From the NCBI GenBank assembly GCA_049724395.1, contig JAUGWO010000135.1, positions 1-64,000 on the forward strand: DNA of 64,000 bases, read 5' to 3'. The first letter of the stretch is position 1. Each line of letters begins with the position of its first letter. Position numbers and translations under genes: made by a program. Shown here piece by piece: positions 44,401 through 55,797 of the stretch. The DNA comes from Spongospora subterranea f. sp. subterranea. Its lineage: Eukaryota; Endomyxa: Phytomyxea; Phytomyxea; Plasmodiophorida. The notes below the pieces were generated by a model. It saw only the letters and a program-made list of their open reading frames with translations, had not been told where the DNA came from and did no database searches.

Positions 44401-47089
44401 GCATGGACACACCGACGTCGTCAGGTTCGGCCAAAATCCGATCGGATCCGATGGCGCGACTGACCGAGGTCGTTCAGAATGCTGGTCGATCAGGGCGCGT
44501 CGATCTACCTGCCGGACGGGAAAGGGAACACGCCCGGCGATCGAGGCGGCTAGACGGGAGCACGACCAGGTCCTGGAGTTCCTGGTCGGACAAGGGGCCG
44601 ATATCGATATGCCCGGGGAGAACGGCAGAACGGCCAACGAGTACGCCGAGCGGGTGCCGCGATTGCGCCGGGCGATGGAGAACGGCCTGGCCCGGTTCCG
44701 GGCCACGATCAGTGGACCAATCCAGTCCCTGCAACATCGCGGCTATCTGAACCAGTCCGATCCCGTTCAGGACGGGTTCTATTTCTCGTCGGAGGTCGTC
44801 CCCGTTCGCGGCACCGCCGACAACCTGAAATGGGGGAAGCTGTTGGACCCGCGTTGTTTCCCGATCGGCAGTTTGGATGGAATTATCATCGCGTTCGACA
44901 GCCGTCGCGACTCGTTATTGCGGTTCGAACGCGATGATTTCCACTGTCCAATGATTCAACTCAGATTCGGTTGTCGATTTGGATTTTCCCTCAGGGCGAT
45001 GATCGGGCGCGCACAGGACCTGATCCGGACGTTCCCGAACGCCAGGGCGCGCGCGTCGGCGCTGGCCATGCTCACGGCGAACGAATGCGGCGGGACTGCG
45101 ATCATGGCCAAGCGGGAGTTGGCCAGAACGCAGCAGGAACGGCAGCGATCCCGATCGGGTCGCGATATTCTCAACGTCGGCGACCTGTTGCCCGGATTCG
45201 GGATCTCGCGCCTCAGGAGCGTCGCCTTCAAATTCCTGCTGGGGAAGGTAAACGCGCGAGAAATCGGCGATCTCCTGGAACGATCGGGGAACACCAGATT
45301 TTGACGCTGGGATTCACGTTACATGGGCAGATGGCGACAGAAGGGGGTTACACTGTGGATTGCAGGGTGGTGTCGAGACCTAGCTCAGGAAGTGGGTATG
45401 ATCGGGTCGGCGACCCATGGCCGTCGTCGTTCACCTGGGCCGAGATCGCGTTCGATGGCGATGGGCCGTATTTCGTGGTGGACCTGATGCACGTCCCCGG
45501 GCGCCTGATGTTCGAAAACGGGCGCGACGCCGCCCGGTATCGATCCGGACTGGTCGATCACGATCAGGATCCGATCCCGCCCTTGGCTCATATCCAGCAG
45601 GTCAGTGGTCTTTCGACATGGGATCCGATCGCGACCGACAATCTGCACCATCAGGTGGCGGTTCGGGACGAGATCGTTCGCGTCGATAAGGAAGCGGCGA
45701 TCGCGGCGAAACCGGCGCGGAAGAAGGCGACCAAAGTTGGGAGACGGCGACGGAAGAGCAGTGTCGTGTTCGCCGGGAAGCTCAAGAGCCGACCGTCGAC
45801 GGATTCCGCCGCCTCCGTCTTGGAGAACATATCGGAGACCAGCGTCGAGCACAATGACGAACTCCATGGACATATCACCGCCGTTCAGGGACTCGAAAAA
45901 GTGAACGGATCAGATTCCGATAACGGTACGAAACGGGCGCTCGTTTGTGTCGTCGTGGAATTTGTGACGATGAGTTCCCGATCTTAGACGAGTTCGAGCC
46001 GGTGCTGAAACGCCACAGCGTCGGCGAGGATATCCCGCCGGGGATCGTTCAGCCCGAGACCATGGCCGCCCGGCTACAAGTCGAGGAGGAGGAGAACGCG
46101 CTGGCGATCGGTGGGCGCGTTGATCGCTGGGGGATCTATCAGCACGGGAACGTGGTCATGACGGCGTACCCGGTCCCAGTCTACTTCAACGCCTCGCAGA
46201 AGGAGACGGCCATGACCTGGTTCAAGGACGATATTCAGGTGGAATCACCATTCGTCGCCGTGTTGCGCCCCCCCGTTCTCATCCAGATGTCGATCAGGTT
46301 TACGAGACGCTACGACATCGCTGTATCGATCGGCCGATGGCGATCGACTATTCCACACGATCGATTGTGCGGAGACGCAATGACGACCTCATCCGCCTCG
46401 ACGAATACGTTCGCGATCGGCAGGCGAACTTGGGTAGGGGCTAACGGGATTCCTAAACACCATCGCCAAACGTTGGCGGTTTTCAGGCGCCGACGCCAAG
46501 CTGTCGATTGTGCTCCAAATCGCCGAGACGATGGAGTATCTTCACACATTGGCGGCGCCGATTGTCCATGGGCGGTTGAGGATCAAGGAGATCTTCATCT
46601 CGGGGTTAACGGAGGACGACGACGACCCGGCAGCCGCCGCCGCCTCTCAGCCCATCGTCCACTTCCTCGACGTCGGTCTCCCTCGCCGGGTCGACCCCAT
46701 CCTCAAACAGAACCCGCTCGATGGCGCCGCCGGTCTACTACCCGCCGGAACGGCTGGCGCTATCGGAGCCAGAAGGGGCAACGGGCGCCGATACATTGCC
46801 CGCCGACGTCTACGCGTTCGGGGTCGTGGCCGTGTTCGTGGCCAGCGGTGTCGTGCCCTGGGCCGATTTCCAGGTTCGCGACATCCAGGAGTTCTATCGG
46901 GAGAAGCGTTCCCCGACGCTGCCCGAAGACGACGCCGCCGGGCAGGTCCGTTCGTGGGCGCCCGTGATTCAGCAGATATTCGCCCACGATCCTGATGATC
47001 GCCCGTCATTCACTCAGGTCATTCGCCTGTTCCAGCAGCATGTTGGATCGGCGATCGCCCCAGCGCCGACCATTAAATCTTCAACATAA
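41433..47089 (+). CDS. ankyrin-repeat, EDR1-domain, TKL-type pseudokinase
   Basis: This is a large multi-exon gene. The start MEAARAVAARAIKKANETER leads into many ankyrin repeats over about 41.5-44.7 kb, for example RTPIHQAAELGFLDI, GNTPFHLAAARGHFDIVKYF, RTPLHQAAAHGHTDIARYLI, GCTPLHLAVSNGHLDLTQFL and GDTPLIAVIERDHIRLIELL. Exons often hold about one repeat each, separated by introns of 50-100 bases. From 44.8 to 45.6 kb comes an EDR1-like (CTR1/EDR1) domain: NVGDLLPGFGISRLRSVAFK, then SFTWAEIAFDGDGPYFVVDL with MHVPGRLM. A basic linker follows. The 3' part (about 46.0-47.05 kb) is a TKL-like kinase lobe: LQIAETMEYLHTLAAPIVHG, YYPPERLAL (APE), ADVYAFGVVAVFVASGVVPW and DPDDRPSFTQVIRLFQQH. The HRD motif is replaced by VHGRLRIKEIFI and DFG by LDVG, so it is probably a pseudokinase. 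GC content and codon use are visibly higher than in neighbours. Confidence 0.75.
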
Positions 47090-47204
47090 AAACAATGATG
47101 GATTGATCAATATCGTGTGGGAGAATATGAAATCGGTCAATGAATCGAAGTTGTTGTGTATTTCGCGGAAGAAACGGGTTGTTCATGGTTGTCGAGATCA
47201 GATG

Positions 47205-48002
47205 TTAAACTACTCTACTTGCCAAAGCCGGAATTTTGTTGCGAACGGCGTCGATCGCCTCACAGTCAAAGTCGGCGGCGATGACGCCCTCGCCCAGCGC
47301 AAGTTCATCGATGATCTGACCCCAAGGGCCGACGATCATGGAATGGCCATGGGTTCGGCGTCCATTGGCATGTGTGCCGCCTTGGGCTGGGGCGATTACA
47401 TAGCACTGGTTCTCGATCGCACGTGCGCGAACCAAGACCTCCCAATGGGCCTGTCCGGTCTCGACGGTGAACGCCGACGGCGCTACGATGATCTTGAACT
47501 CACCCAACGACCGGAATAGCTCTGGGAACCGGAGGTCGTAGCAGATTGAGAGCGCGACACCGCCGATTGTTGGCAGGTCGGCTTTGACAAATCCGCGACC
47601 GGGTGCGATAGTTCTTGATTCATTGAGCGACTCGTTCGATCCGTGGAAAGTGAAAAGATGAACTTTGTGATAATGGGCGATTTCATTGCCATGTGGGTCG
47701 TAGACGAATGTCGTGTTGTGGACACGATCGGGGTTGGGCGACTCAGTGGGGATTGAACCACCGAACAGGAAAATCTGATGGGTTCGCGCCATCTCCGACA
47801 TGAACGCCCTGAACGAACTGGACTGTTTCGCCATGGCGACGTGAGCCAGCGGTTCATCGCTCCCAAAGGACACCCAGAACTCGGGCAATGCGATCAATGT
47901 GGAACCCAGCCCAACGGCATACCCGATCAGTCGGCGAACTGAATCCATGTTGGCGATGGGATCCGGCGACGACACCAGCTGGATGGCGCTACATTTAACC
48001 AT
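47205..48002 (-). CDS. NIT1-like carbon-nitrogen hydrolase (deaminated-glutathione amidase type)
   Basis: Nitrilase-superfamily amidase of 265 residues from ATG 48002, in one exon. The catalytic triad is visible: Glu41 (LIALPEFWVSFG), Lys113 (IAHYHKVHLF) and Cys154 (LSICYDLRFPELF). The IAPGRGF and HWEVLVRARAIENQCYVIAP blocks and the HGHSMIVGPWG ending match the Nit1 branch, known to hydrolyse deaminated glutathione. The frame stays open for about 80 codons upstream, but the conserved fold starts at MVKCSAIQLVSS, so the inner ATG is preferred. An upstream start could add a targeting sequence. No introns, and it is convergent with the ankyrin-kinase gene (116 bases between stops). Confidence 0.88.
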   Translation of the reverse strand: MVKCSAIQLVSSPDPIANMDSVRRLIGYAVGLGSTLIALPEFWVSFGSDEPLAHVAMAKQSSSFRAFMSEMARTHQIFLFGGSIPTESPNPDRVHNTTFVYDPHGNEIAHYHKVHLFTFHGSNESLNESRTIAPGRGFVKADLPTIGGVALSICYDLRFPELFRSLGEFKIIVAPSAFTVETGQAHWEVLVRARAIENQCYVIAPAQGGTHANGRRTHGHSMIVGPWGQIIDELALGEGVIAADFDCEAIDAVRNKIPALASRVV

Positions 48003-48320
48003 TGCTGTCTGAATGACCTGATGGCGCCACACGCGCAACACACTGTACCTGTGACATTGGTGCGTGACTGTATGAGGGGCAGTGCGTTGTGCCCCACCAC
48101 TGACAGGGGCTCTCCTCTGGGACTCCCCAGTGTACATTAACGAACTGCGAACTGCAACATGGAGAGATGGCAACTTTTGGGAACTGCAAAGGCGGAAATC
48201 GGTGATTGGCATTGGCTCACGTTGCTTTTTTTGTTTCAAATGAGAAACAATTGCCTGAATTTGTTCGCCCGTGATCGATTCTTGTCAATGAAAATGTGAT
48301 TGTAAAAATACAAGAATTAT

Positions 48321-49577
48321 ATGTACTGTAGACAGATTACAGAAACACCAAATATAGTGCCAGAACCGCACCCTGATATCCGATATCATTCCATAACGCA
48401 AGCAATCCAAGAAATGGACCAGTCCGTGACCGTACTGCCCGAGACTGAGGCAATGATCGGCGACGACCCCAAATATGGCGCCAAGCGTCCGACGGCATCG
48501 AGATTTCATCTACCACCGAGTTGACGAAACACATAAACCAGATCGAAGCAGCACAATCGCTGAAAACCGACGGCGGCCCCTCGAAGTGCACCCAGCGGGG
48601 TCTGCAATGAAGTGCCATATCAGACAGATACCTGCAATAACCATTTGTTCGAACGACCCGATGGATCCGCTTCGACGACCTATTGAGTTCGATTCGTTTA
48701 TCGATTACCCCCTCCTATGGTCGTATAGACGTTTTGTCCAGAGGATTGTGACTTCAACGAGATGGAAAGCGTCGATATGACGACAAGTAGGATAAAGCAA
48801 TGGTCGATGAAGAGTAATGTTGTTTTAAGACATCTGCACCTGCTCTGTCTGGCCAAACCGCATCAACTGGCTATCTAACATCCATCCTCAATGCCAAGTG
48901 CAGAAAAATAGTGTAATGGTCGGTAAGGTGAACAATATCTCCCTCCTGAGGTGGGTAGGTTTACCCACACGATGGATCACATCCCGGAGATGATGATTAA
49001 TTTCATCAACGTTATCGTGGGATATAATTTCCCCTGAAAATAACCTGTAGTAGTTAAACCAACCGCTACCTCAATCTGAGAGAGAAGAGCCCCACCGATA
49101 CCATTTCTCGATAGCCTATGAGGACTACAACGACGACCCTCAATCGAGATCAGTCACCACGAGCAGCATGATCATCGTGTCCTCCAAAAATAACTCCCCA
49201 TGTATATCGAGATTCTGCCATATTTGACGGACGCATTCTCCAACGCGGAGAAGTGGAAAACTGTGGATTCATATTCATTATGGATACTCTTATGAACGGC
49301 AATGTCCTAATTTCGCTTCGTCTGACCCGACAGAGCGGTGTCAAGGATCCTGAACAGGCTATCTAAATTACACGTCATCAATGACGAGCCTCGGTTGAAA
49401 CTCATTGATTGTTTGTCCGAAATACCAGATGCAGGGTGTATGATGGTAGCAGGTGATCGGGCGCATCGGGAACCACTAATCGAGACGTTCTTTCGTGATA
49501 CGGATCTACGTGCCACCGACGATGTAATATCAACGCTATCGTCGTTGGTCGTCCGCCTTACACGCGAGTTCGGTTGA
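48321..49577 (+). CDS. uncertain multi-exon gene, function unknown
   Basis: Several plus-strand pieces look coding but were not joined with confidence: 48321-48480 (PNIVPEPHPDIRYHSITQAI, then QEMDQSVTVLPETEAMIGDD); about 48500-48610 (SDGIEISSTTELTKHINQIE); about 49200-49290 (MYIEILPYLTDAFSNAEKWK); and 49338-49577 (RLSKLHVINDEPRLKLIDCL, then HREPLIETFFRDTDLRATDD, ending RLTREFG and stop). They share one orientation and lie at spacings usual for this window. No domain is recognised; the last piece looks helical. It may equally be a decaying gene. Confidence 0.3.
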
Positions 49578-50087
49578 ACTGTTGTACTGCAACGCCGTTA
49601 TTGGCTCAGCATCTCACGTCTGTCCTCATTGTTCTAGTTCCCCTCGGTTCGTCCTTCCCTCTTGTTCCGAAAGTCTTGGTGATTACCTGATGACCCTGCC
49701 ATCGTATTACCTGCTAATATCATACGCTGGACCTGGGTATTCGGTCTTGATGACGTTTTGAGGCATTTCGGTACTCCTCCAGCGAAGGGTAAAGGATGAG
49801 GGACCACCACCTATGGGTATCACGGGTTGAATGTGCGGCCAGCATGGGTCCAACAAGCGCAATGTGGACACCGGCAGCAATAAGATTATCCCCAGAACGG
49901 GCGAGGCCTGTCATTTAGAAAATAAAGCGCGGAGAAGAGGAATCGTCGAAACGCAGCTGAATCGACTGGTTTCATGGAATAGGAGGTCAGACTAGATATA
50001 GGTTCAAACAGCATAAAAGTGTTCCGTTATCGATGAAGCCAAAACTGGAGAAAGCCAAACAACTGAGCGAAATGGATTAAATAAAAT
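49578..50087. other. convergent spacer, no gene recognised
   Basis: This holds the 3' flanks of the uncertain plus-strand gene and the minus-strand helical gene. A minus frame at 49720-49914 is featureless. Confidence 0.3.
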
Positions 50088-52640
50088 TTAGTTAGCTTTT
50101 AAAATGACTTGAGACAAGGCAATGATCAACCCATGCGACATTTGTACTCTCTCCTGGTCACTCAGGTTGTTCTGCTGAGAGTCCAATGATAAAACCCGCA
50201 AGATCGTGGATATATCCTGGGGAACAAGGTTAGCGGTTATAGCGGCGGCACCATCAGATGCTGTTATGATCTGCGCCGCCTGAAGAGCGATGAAAGTATC
50301 TACAAAAACCATTATTATGAATCATTCGTACGCGAACATTAGCGTGCGACCTAAGTTGCTGTTGTAGATGTCCCCACGATGAAGAAATACAACTGCTCGC
50401 GATAATTTCTGGATTGGATCTTCCTGGAAATCGAGTCAGCATAACAGGGAACTTATTTGAGAAACAATTGCCACTGACAATTGACACGACATGGACAGCA
50501 GCACACAAACTAAGCAAAGATGAGGAGGGATCAGGACAAGCAGCTATCATTTCTTGAAGCTGATACAGCGAAAGACTAAAAAAATGCTCTAGTAAACACA
50601 CTGCAGAACCAATGAATGCCACGACACGGCATACCTGATAAAACCGGTTCCTACCCAATCCTGTATAACCTTATTGATGATGGCGTTAGCAGCAATGGGG
50701 TGATTGCCACGCAGCGACCATAGGAAAGCGTTGCCTGGACACGACATAGCCAAGGATTTGGCGGACATCTACAAAGGTACGCGTCAGAAAGCGGGCATGG
50801 GCGGGAGATACAACAATATTGTACCTGAAGAGCAACAGAGTTGGCATGGTCTGGTGCCTGTAGCCTGTTGCAAAGGTCGATGGCCTTCTCCGCCATAAAC
50901 TCGTCAGTGACATGGCGATAGATTGACGGAATAATGAGCTCCCTCCCTGATTCACATACTAGTTGGTACATGCAAATCTATTAACGGACTGAGATACCAG
51001 TTGCATGGCAGGTGATGAGGTACGCTGGAGCTAACTCCCACAAGTTACTGTCTGAAATCAACGCTGAACCGTATTCAAACACCAGCGTAGCTCGTAAACA
51101 TTGCTTATTCGTTGGCTGAACACAACGTCTTACAGTTTGAAAACAAGTTGCTTACGTGGCCATACCAAATCCTGCATCGATTGCCCTCCAATCTGGAGAA
51201 CATCAGCCTGAGAAAAGCGAAATGAGCCAGAACGGGGGCGTGACATATGGTAGTTATACAAGATGTGCAGCAAGCCAAGAAGCACCAAGCTGTGACCTCA
51301 GGGCCATCAATGCGCATGGGATATCGTGAATCATAATACTGTAAATGGCATCATGATAAGAAACCTGTGCAAGCACAAATTGTGAGATTTGAGAATTTCG
51401 AGGAAAGCGATCCCAGCTTGGAAACGATTACTCGCTTGGAATAGTCCTCATTCTCTTCACAACATGCGGTCACTATATCTGCTAAATCCGCTTTATTCGC
51501 ATTTGGGCTCGACAGAAGCAAAAGGGCAATTACAGAGACAACCCAGTTTCCTGTCGCCACAAGAAAACATCAGAGAAAGTTTCAGATGGAACGACGAAAA
51601 TCAACAATACCAGAGGAACAGCGTTTTGATGACTCGATTATCGACGCAACATCTCCAGATAAAGATTTTGCAATCATGGAAAGTTCTAAGGACACACATC
51701 ATAAGTAGATGCATACGAATTCAGCAAGTACAAGCATCTACCTGGTGATGACCGGACCGATTGCTGATTCGCAAATTGAGTGCATTTATGACGAAACAAA
51801 TTGAACACTTCATCGAATTGCAGCGCCGTTAAACACTGGTTTTCCCTATCTACTTCCCGCGGTAAGAAGCGGAATAATGTAAACCCCGAAATACGAAACG
51901 TGAGTTACCCAGTAAAGGCAACGATTGCAGCAAGGACACCAACTGTGAGGCGATTGGATCGAATTCTGGGGCAGCTTCTTCGACAATGATGGATATTGCA
52001 TCAGATATATAACCATAGAGTATGTATCTGTAAAGAGAGAATGGATAGATTTTGAAAAGAGGATTCAGATTTTAAAATTTTCAACATACGTGTGAACTCT
52101 ATGCCATAATGACCCCAATGGCGCAGTCTTGAACGGTAGATTATGGAAATGAAACCAGTTCAGCATCTGACGAGCGATTGATTCATGAGGTAGTATGAAC
52201 ACGACTACGTTATGCAGTTAATTCGAGATGGATGAAGTCCGGAATAATCTTTGAGGAAGGTCTATACCATGTGCTAGCATCCACAAAGATTCGCAAACTC
52301 TTATCCTGGATTGTACTTGACTATTATTGCACAAGTCCCGAAAAGCCCCCATTTCAGCGATATAACGGCATGACGATTCCGTTAGAGCGTCTTGAAGTTC
52401 TCGCGACATGATCTTCTTATCGCCACGTCTGAATCTGTGAAGCGACTCAAATATAGGGTGCCAGACGTGTAATAACTGCAAAATCAGATTAGGAGGATCT
52501 TTCATATGAATAAACCGCATTTCTGAAATTACACAGGTGATCTGGTGAAGATCATGTGGCTCAATGACGTCAACGAGAACCCCTTCGTGATTTGCCAGAG
52601 CTAGATGAACGCTTGACCCGAACTGGGCGATTGTTGCCAT
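50088..52640 (-). CDS. large intron-rich, helix-rich protein (unidentified)
   Basis: A chain of minus-strand exons from MATIAQFGSSVHLALANHEG (52640) to QVILKAN (50088).  Recognisable pieces include LILQLLHVWHPIFESLHRFR, ADLADIVTACCEENEDYSKR (about 51490), ELIIPSIYRHVTDEFMAEKA (about 50930) and ASDGAAAITANLVPQDISTI (about 50240). The composition is amphipathic-helical throughout, like HEAT/ARM-repeat proteins such as importin-beta-superfamily nuclear transport receptors, but I cannot name a family with confidence. Many short introns interrupt it, and I did not resolve all joins. Plus-strand frames over this span are shadows. Confidence 0.4.
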
Positions 52641-53043
52641 TGGCGTGGCGATTTGGACCGCCTAAACGCCGTCCCTGGTGATGAACGGACGAACAACCGA
52701 ATGTGATATTGACTGGGGTCTCCCGTCGTCAATGTCTAGCACTATTTCGCGCCATCAGCCCAGTCCGTGATCACGCTTACAACTACACTTACAGGATTTC
52801 CTGACGCGCAACAGGTTCTGTCGACAAACAAAATAACGAAAGGCAAAGCCAAATGGCCCTGATTCCTAGTTTATGAGAAATAAAGATTCGAAGTTTGTCA
52901 TTTCCCCTGTTTGAAGTATTTTTGTCTCCAGATGAAAATATGGATTCCAGTATAGAATTGTCTATGTTTGTTATATTCAGGGGTTATTTTTCTGATGATT
53001 GCGAAAAAAGTTTCCATGGTTGAAGGAACGTGCATACTGAAAT

Positions 53044-53484
53044 CTATTGGAGATCGCAACTTTCTGGAACAGAGTGCATGATTGAGCAGAACAGATGTTG
53101 ATTGGTTACAGAAACTGTAGTGGCAATTTCATCCAACCAGCTGCTTTCGATGAGGATCGCTTCCTCACTGCCCTCGTTCTCCAGTTGTGTCACCAAAGAT
53201 TTGTGTCGGTCGAACCAGACTTGAATTTGTGCTGATACCACCTAATTTGAATAGCTTCCATTATTACCATACGGAAATGCTGGAGCGTTCAGGAGATGCG
53301 ACATGAAAGGTTGCAACGAATACTCCAATAAGCAAAAAGCAGCAACCCAGAATATCAAAATCCAGAGTACCATCAAAAGGGTCGGAAAGCGGGCCAGTTG
53401 ATTAAATAATTTGAAAGCGGGATGAGTTCTGCCGCAAGCAGCATTTCGAAGATGAAGTTGAGAAATAATCGGCAGCGTGTGCAT
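53044..53484 (-). CDS. small single-pass membrane protein (uncertain)
   Basis: A frame opening MHTLPIISQLHLRNAACG contains one strong membrane segment (FPTLLMVLWILIFWVAAFCL). A second open frame to 53044 (AQIQVWFDRHKSLVTQLENE, then EEAILIESSWLDEIATT) follows on the same strand. They probably belong to one gene, but the only in-phase joins need an intron shorter than the local norm or an unseen exon. No family recognised. Confidence 0.3.
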
Positions 53485-53616
53485 TGCTGTAGTCGCCAGT
53501 CAAGATAAGTGTTCGTTTTTGTAGTGAGTAGTGACCAATTGGGTGGCGCCGTCAATTGGGCAACCCGTGATACCAGCCTGGTGCAGTTTTAAGGATAACT
53601 AAAAAAAATGGGTACC

Positions 53617-53709
53617 TTCTCTCGCTCTCTCGTTGCTTTTCCCGCGCCCGTCCTACCCTGCCCTCAAGCTACGTCGTAGCACGCGGGAAAAGGAACGAGA
53701 AAGAGAGAA
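53617..53709. repeat. long imperfect inverted repeat (hairpin)
   Basis: The pyrimidine-rich arm 53617-53646 (ending GCTTTTCCCGCG) pairs with 53682-53709 (starting CGCGGGAAAAGG). Together they form a stem of about 28 base pairs with few mismatches around a 35-base loop. The loop itself contains the near-palindrome AGCTACGTCGTAGC (about 53667-53680). It could be a small foldback or MITE remnant, or a structured transcript end. Confidence 0.7.
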
Positions 53710-53774
53710 ATTTGATTTATTATAAGGATCTTAAGAGCGTAGGAGTACAGTACTGTGGAAGCAGAGCGTTTCGA

Positions 53775-54515
53775 TAGAAATCAAAACGAGTATCTCTTTG
53801 ATTTGCGGCTACAGCAATTCACACACTGAGCTCAGTGATCTTTTTCATGCGAAATGTATTCCAGATGACGCAATCGAGTTTCATGTTCTGGCAAACGGTT
53901 GCTGTATGTATTCCAGAAGAGGTGTATATAAATAAAGAACTACTGTAGATTGCCAGAGAAAGCTAGAAGGGGCGAGAAGCAGCTCATCTGATGAGGATGT
54001 GACAACTACATGCCGAGTTTATGATGTGACTGCATAGAATGTACCAGATGATGCAATCGGGTTTCATGTTCTGGCAAGCGGCTGCTGCGTGTGAACATCC
54101 AAAATATTCCAGAAGAGGTATATATAATAAAGAGCTCGATTGCCAGAGAAAGCTAAAAGAGGTGAGAAGCAGCTCATCTGGCGTGTGACAGCTATATGAA
54201 GAATCACATTAACAGCCGCTGTTTGTTAGGAAAATCGCAACGAGGAGTATCAATTTCGACTTGCGACTAGCAATGCACACATTGTAATCTATCTGATTTT
54301 TTTTTTGTCGCAATATCAAATGTATTCCAGATGACGCAATCGGGTTTCATGTTCTGGCAAACGATGCGAGTGAACAGACTATATTCCAGAAGAGGTGTCA
54401 ATAATAAAGAGCTCGATTGCCAGAGAAAGCGAGAAGAGGCGAGAAGCAGCTCACTAATCTGATGAGGATGCGTGTGACGACTACATGGCGAATCACATTA
54501 ACAACCGCTGGGTTG
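53775..54515. repeat. three diverged tandem copies of a ~190-280 bp unit
   Basis: Copies begin near 53851, 54037 and 54320 with (A)AATGTATTCCAGATGACGCA or variants. Each continues through GTTTCATGTTCTGGCAA, TATTCCAGAAGAGGT, a TATATAAATAAAG-like string, and GCCAGAGAAAGC with GAGAAGCAGCTCA. Copies 2 and 3 also share a tail ending AATCACATTAACARCCGCTG. Copies 1 and 3 share extra leading sequence (from about 53775 and 54238). No coding potential. The repeated TATA-like element followed by a conserved 50-base block looks like a duplicated promoter or solo terminal repeat, but that is inference. Confidence 0.7.
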
Positions 54516-55134
54516 TCTATGTGTGACCCCATGTTAGTGTGTGTACCAAACCATAGGCCCTCGTACCATTGACCACACTGCGGTCGTCGCCCGCTATTGC
54601 TGCTATTCACGGAACCCACTTTCTCAATTACATTGATCGGTATTGATTTAGTGGTGATCATCCTTGGTGAGAGATTGCGCCAGCGTCCGGGTCGGTAGTT
54701 TAACGGCACTTGCCTGCTCCGCCATTTCCAGACACTGGCGGCAGTCAGCCCGGCGGCATTTCCCTGACTGTGTACCTGTTCACATCCCCAATTTACCAGT
54801 CCAGTCAGGATACAGTCCGGACAAAACTACACGCTGCAGGCGACGAGAAAGCGCCATCGCCTTTTCCCCAATTCTAAGCGGGTACCTGCTTCTCTTTATC
54901 CCCGACGTTCGGTGATATTTCCTTGAACGATAACGCCAAATGGATCACCCAACCAAGGCTGTCAGCCTGCGAGAAGCTTAAGCGATCACAATTGTTGACT
55001 GCGCTGGTGAGTCATGGTTTACTACTTTGAATCGCAATGGGAGACAGTTTTGGTTCCGGCGCAGTCAAAACTCAACTATCTTCCGATGACTGATTTCTGG
55101 CTCTGTTTAGTGTCTGAGCGGTCATTCAGAAAAT
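54516..55134. other. promoter side of the zinc-finger gene, no gene recognised
   Basis: Opposing frames (54398-54709 minus, 54664-54915 plus) lack domains. The minus frame overlaps the tandem repeat and is best ignored. Confidence 0.3.
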
Positions 55135-55797
55135 ATGACGAACAATAACAGGCAACCGTCTGCTCTAGACGACATGATTGCCATGGCGAGTATGCATCTT
55201 GCCAATAATGGCACTGATGTCGATAGAGGGATCGTTCGAGTAGATCGCGCCAAAGTCCTGCGAGCCGAGTCGCCTAACAGGTGCACCAACAAGAGTGCTG
55301 GAGCTCAAGATTCGGTCTTCTGTAATGTATGTGGCAAGCGATTTTCACAAAACAACCACCTCAATAGCCATATGCGAATTCATAATGGTGATCGACCATA
55401 TGAGTGTTCCTTATGCAGAAAACAATTCAGCCAGAAGGTAACTGACATAAAACGATCCTCACCTCATTCTGACCGGTGTTCGTGGTTCTTAGTGTAATCT
55501 GACGACCCACATGAGGACACATTCCGGTGAGCGACCTTATGTTTGCCATATCTGTCAGAAAACCTTTCGACAAAAGTATCATCTTCAGACACATCAATTG
55601 ACTCATACTGTAAAGCATCAACGACATCGATCGCTCGTACTGTTCGCTGATATTCAGTGCAGGGTGATCGCCCGTTTGAGTGTTCGCTCTGCAGGAAGAC
55701 ATTTGCACAGAAGGCGAACCTAACCACACATACTCCTCGCTGTCGACGGAAACTATTCGGATCGGAAACGGCTGGTGTTGCGTTAGGCTCCAATTGA
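55135..55797 (+). CDS. C2H2 zinc-finger protein (four fingers)
   Basis: Probable nuclear DNA-binding protein. The start [20 protein letters not shown] heads a short disordered region. Four tandem fingers follow: [31 protein letters not shown] joined by a 56-base intron (55438-55493, ending TTCTTAG) to [30 protein letters not shown]; and, after a second short intron starting near 55609 and ending at a TGCAG acceptor, [17 protein letters not shown]. Linkers are of the TGERP type (NGDRPY, SGERPY, GDRPF). In the last finger the second histidine position reads TPRC, so it is C2HC or ends abnormally. Protein ends [14 protein letters not shown]. The joins restore perfect finger spacing, which makes the model reliable. 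Confidence 0.85.

Noticed and set aside
54398-54709. 103-codon minus-strand frame
   Set aside because: Covers part of the third tandem-repeat copy, with no equivalent frame in the other copies.
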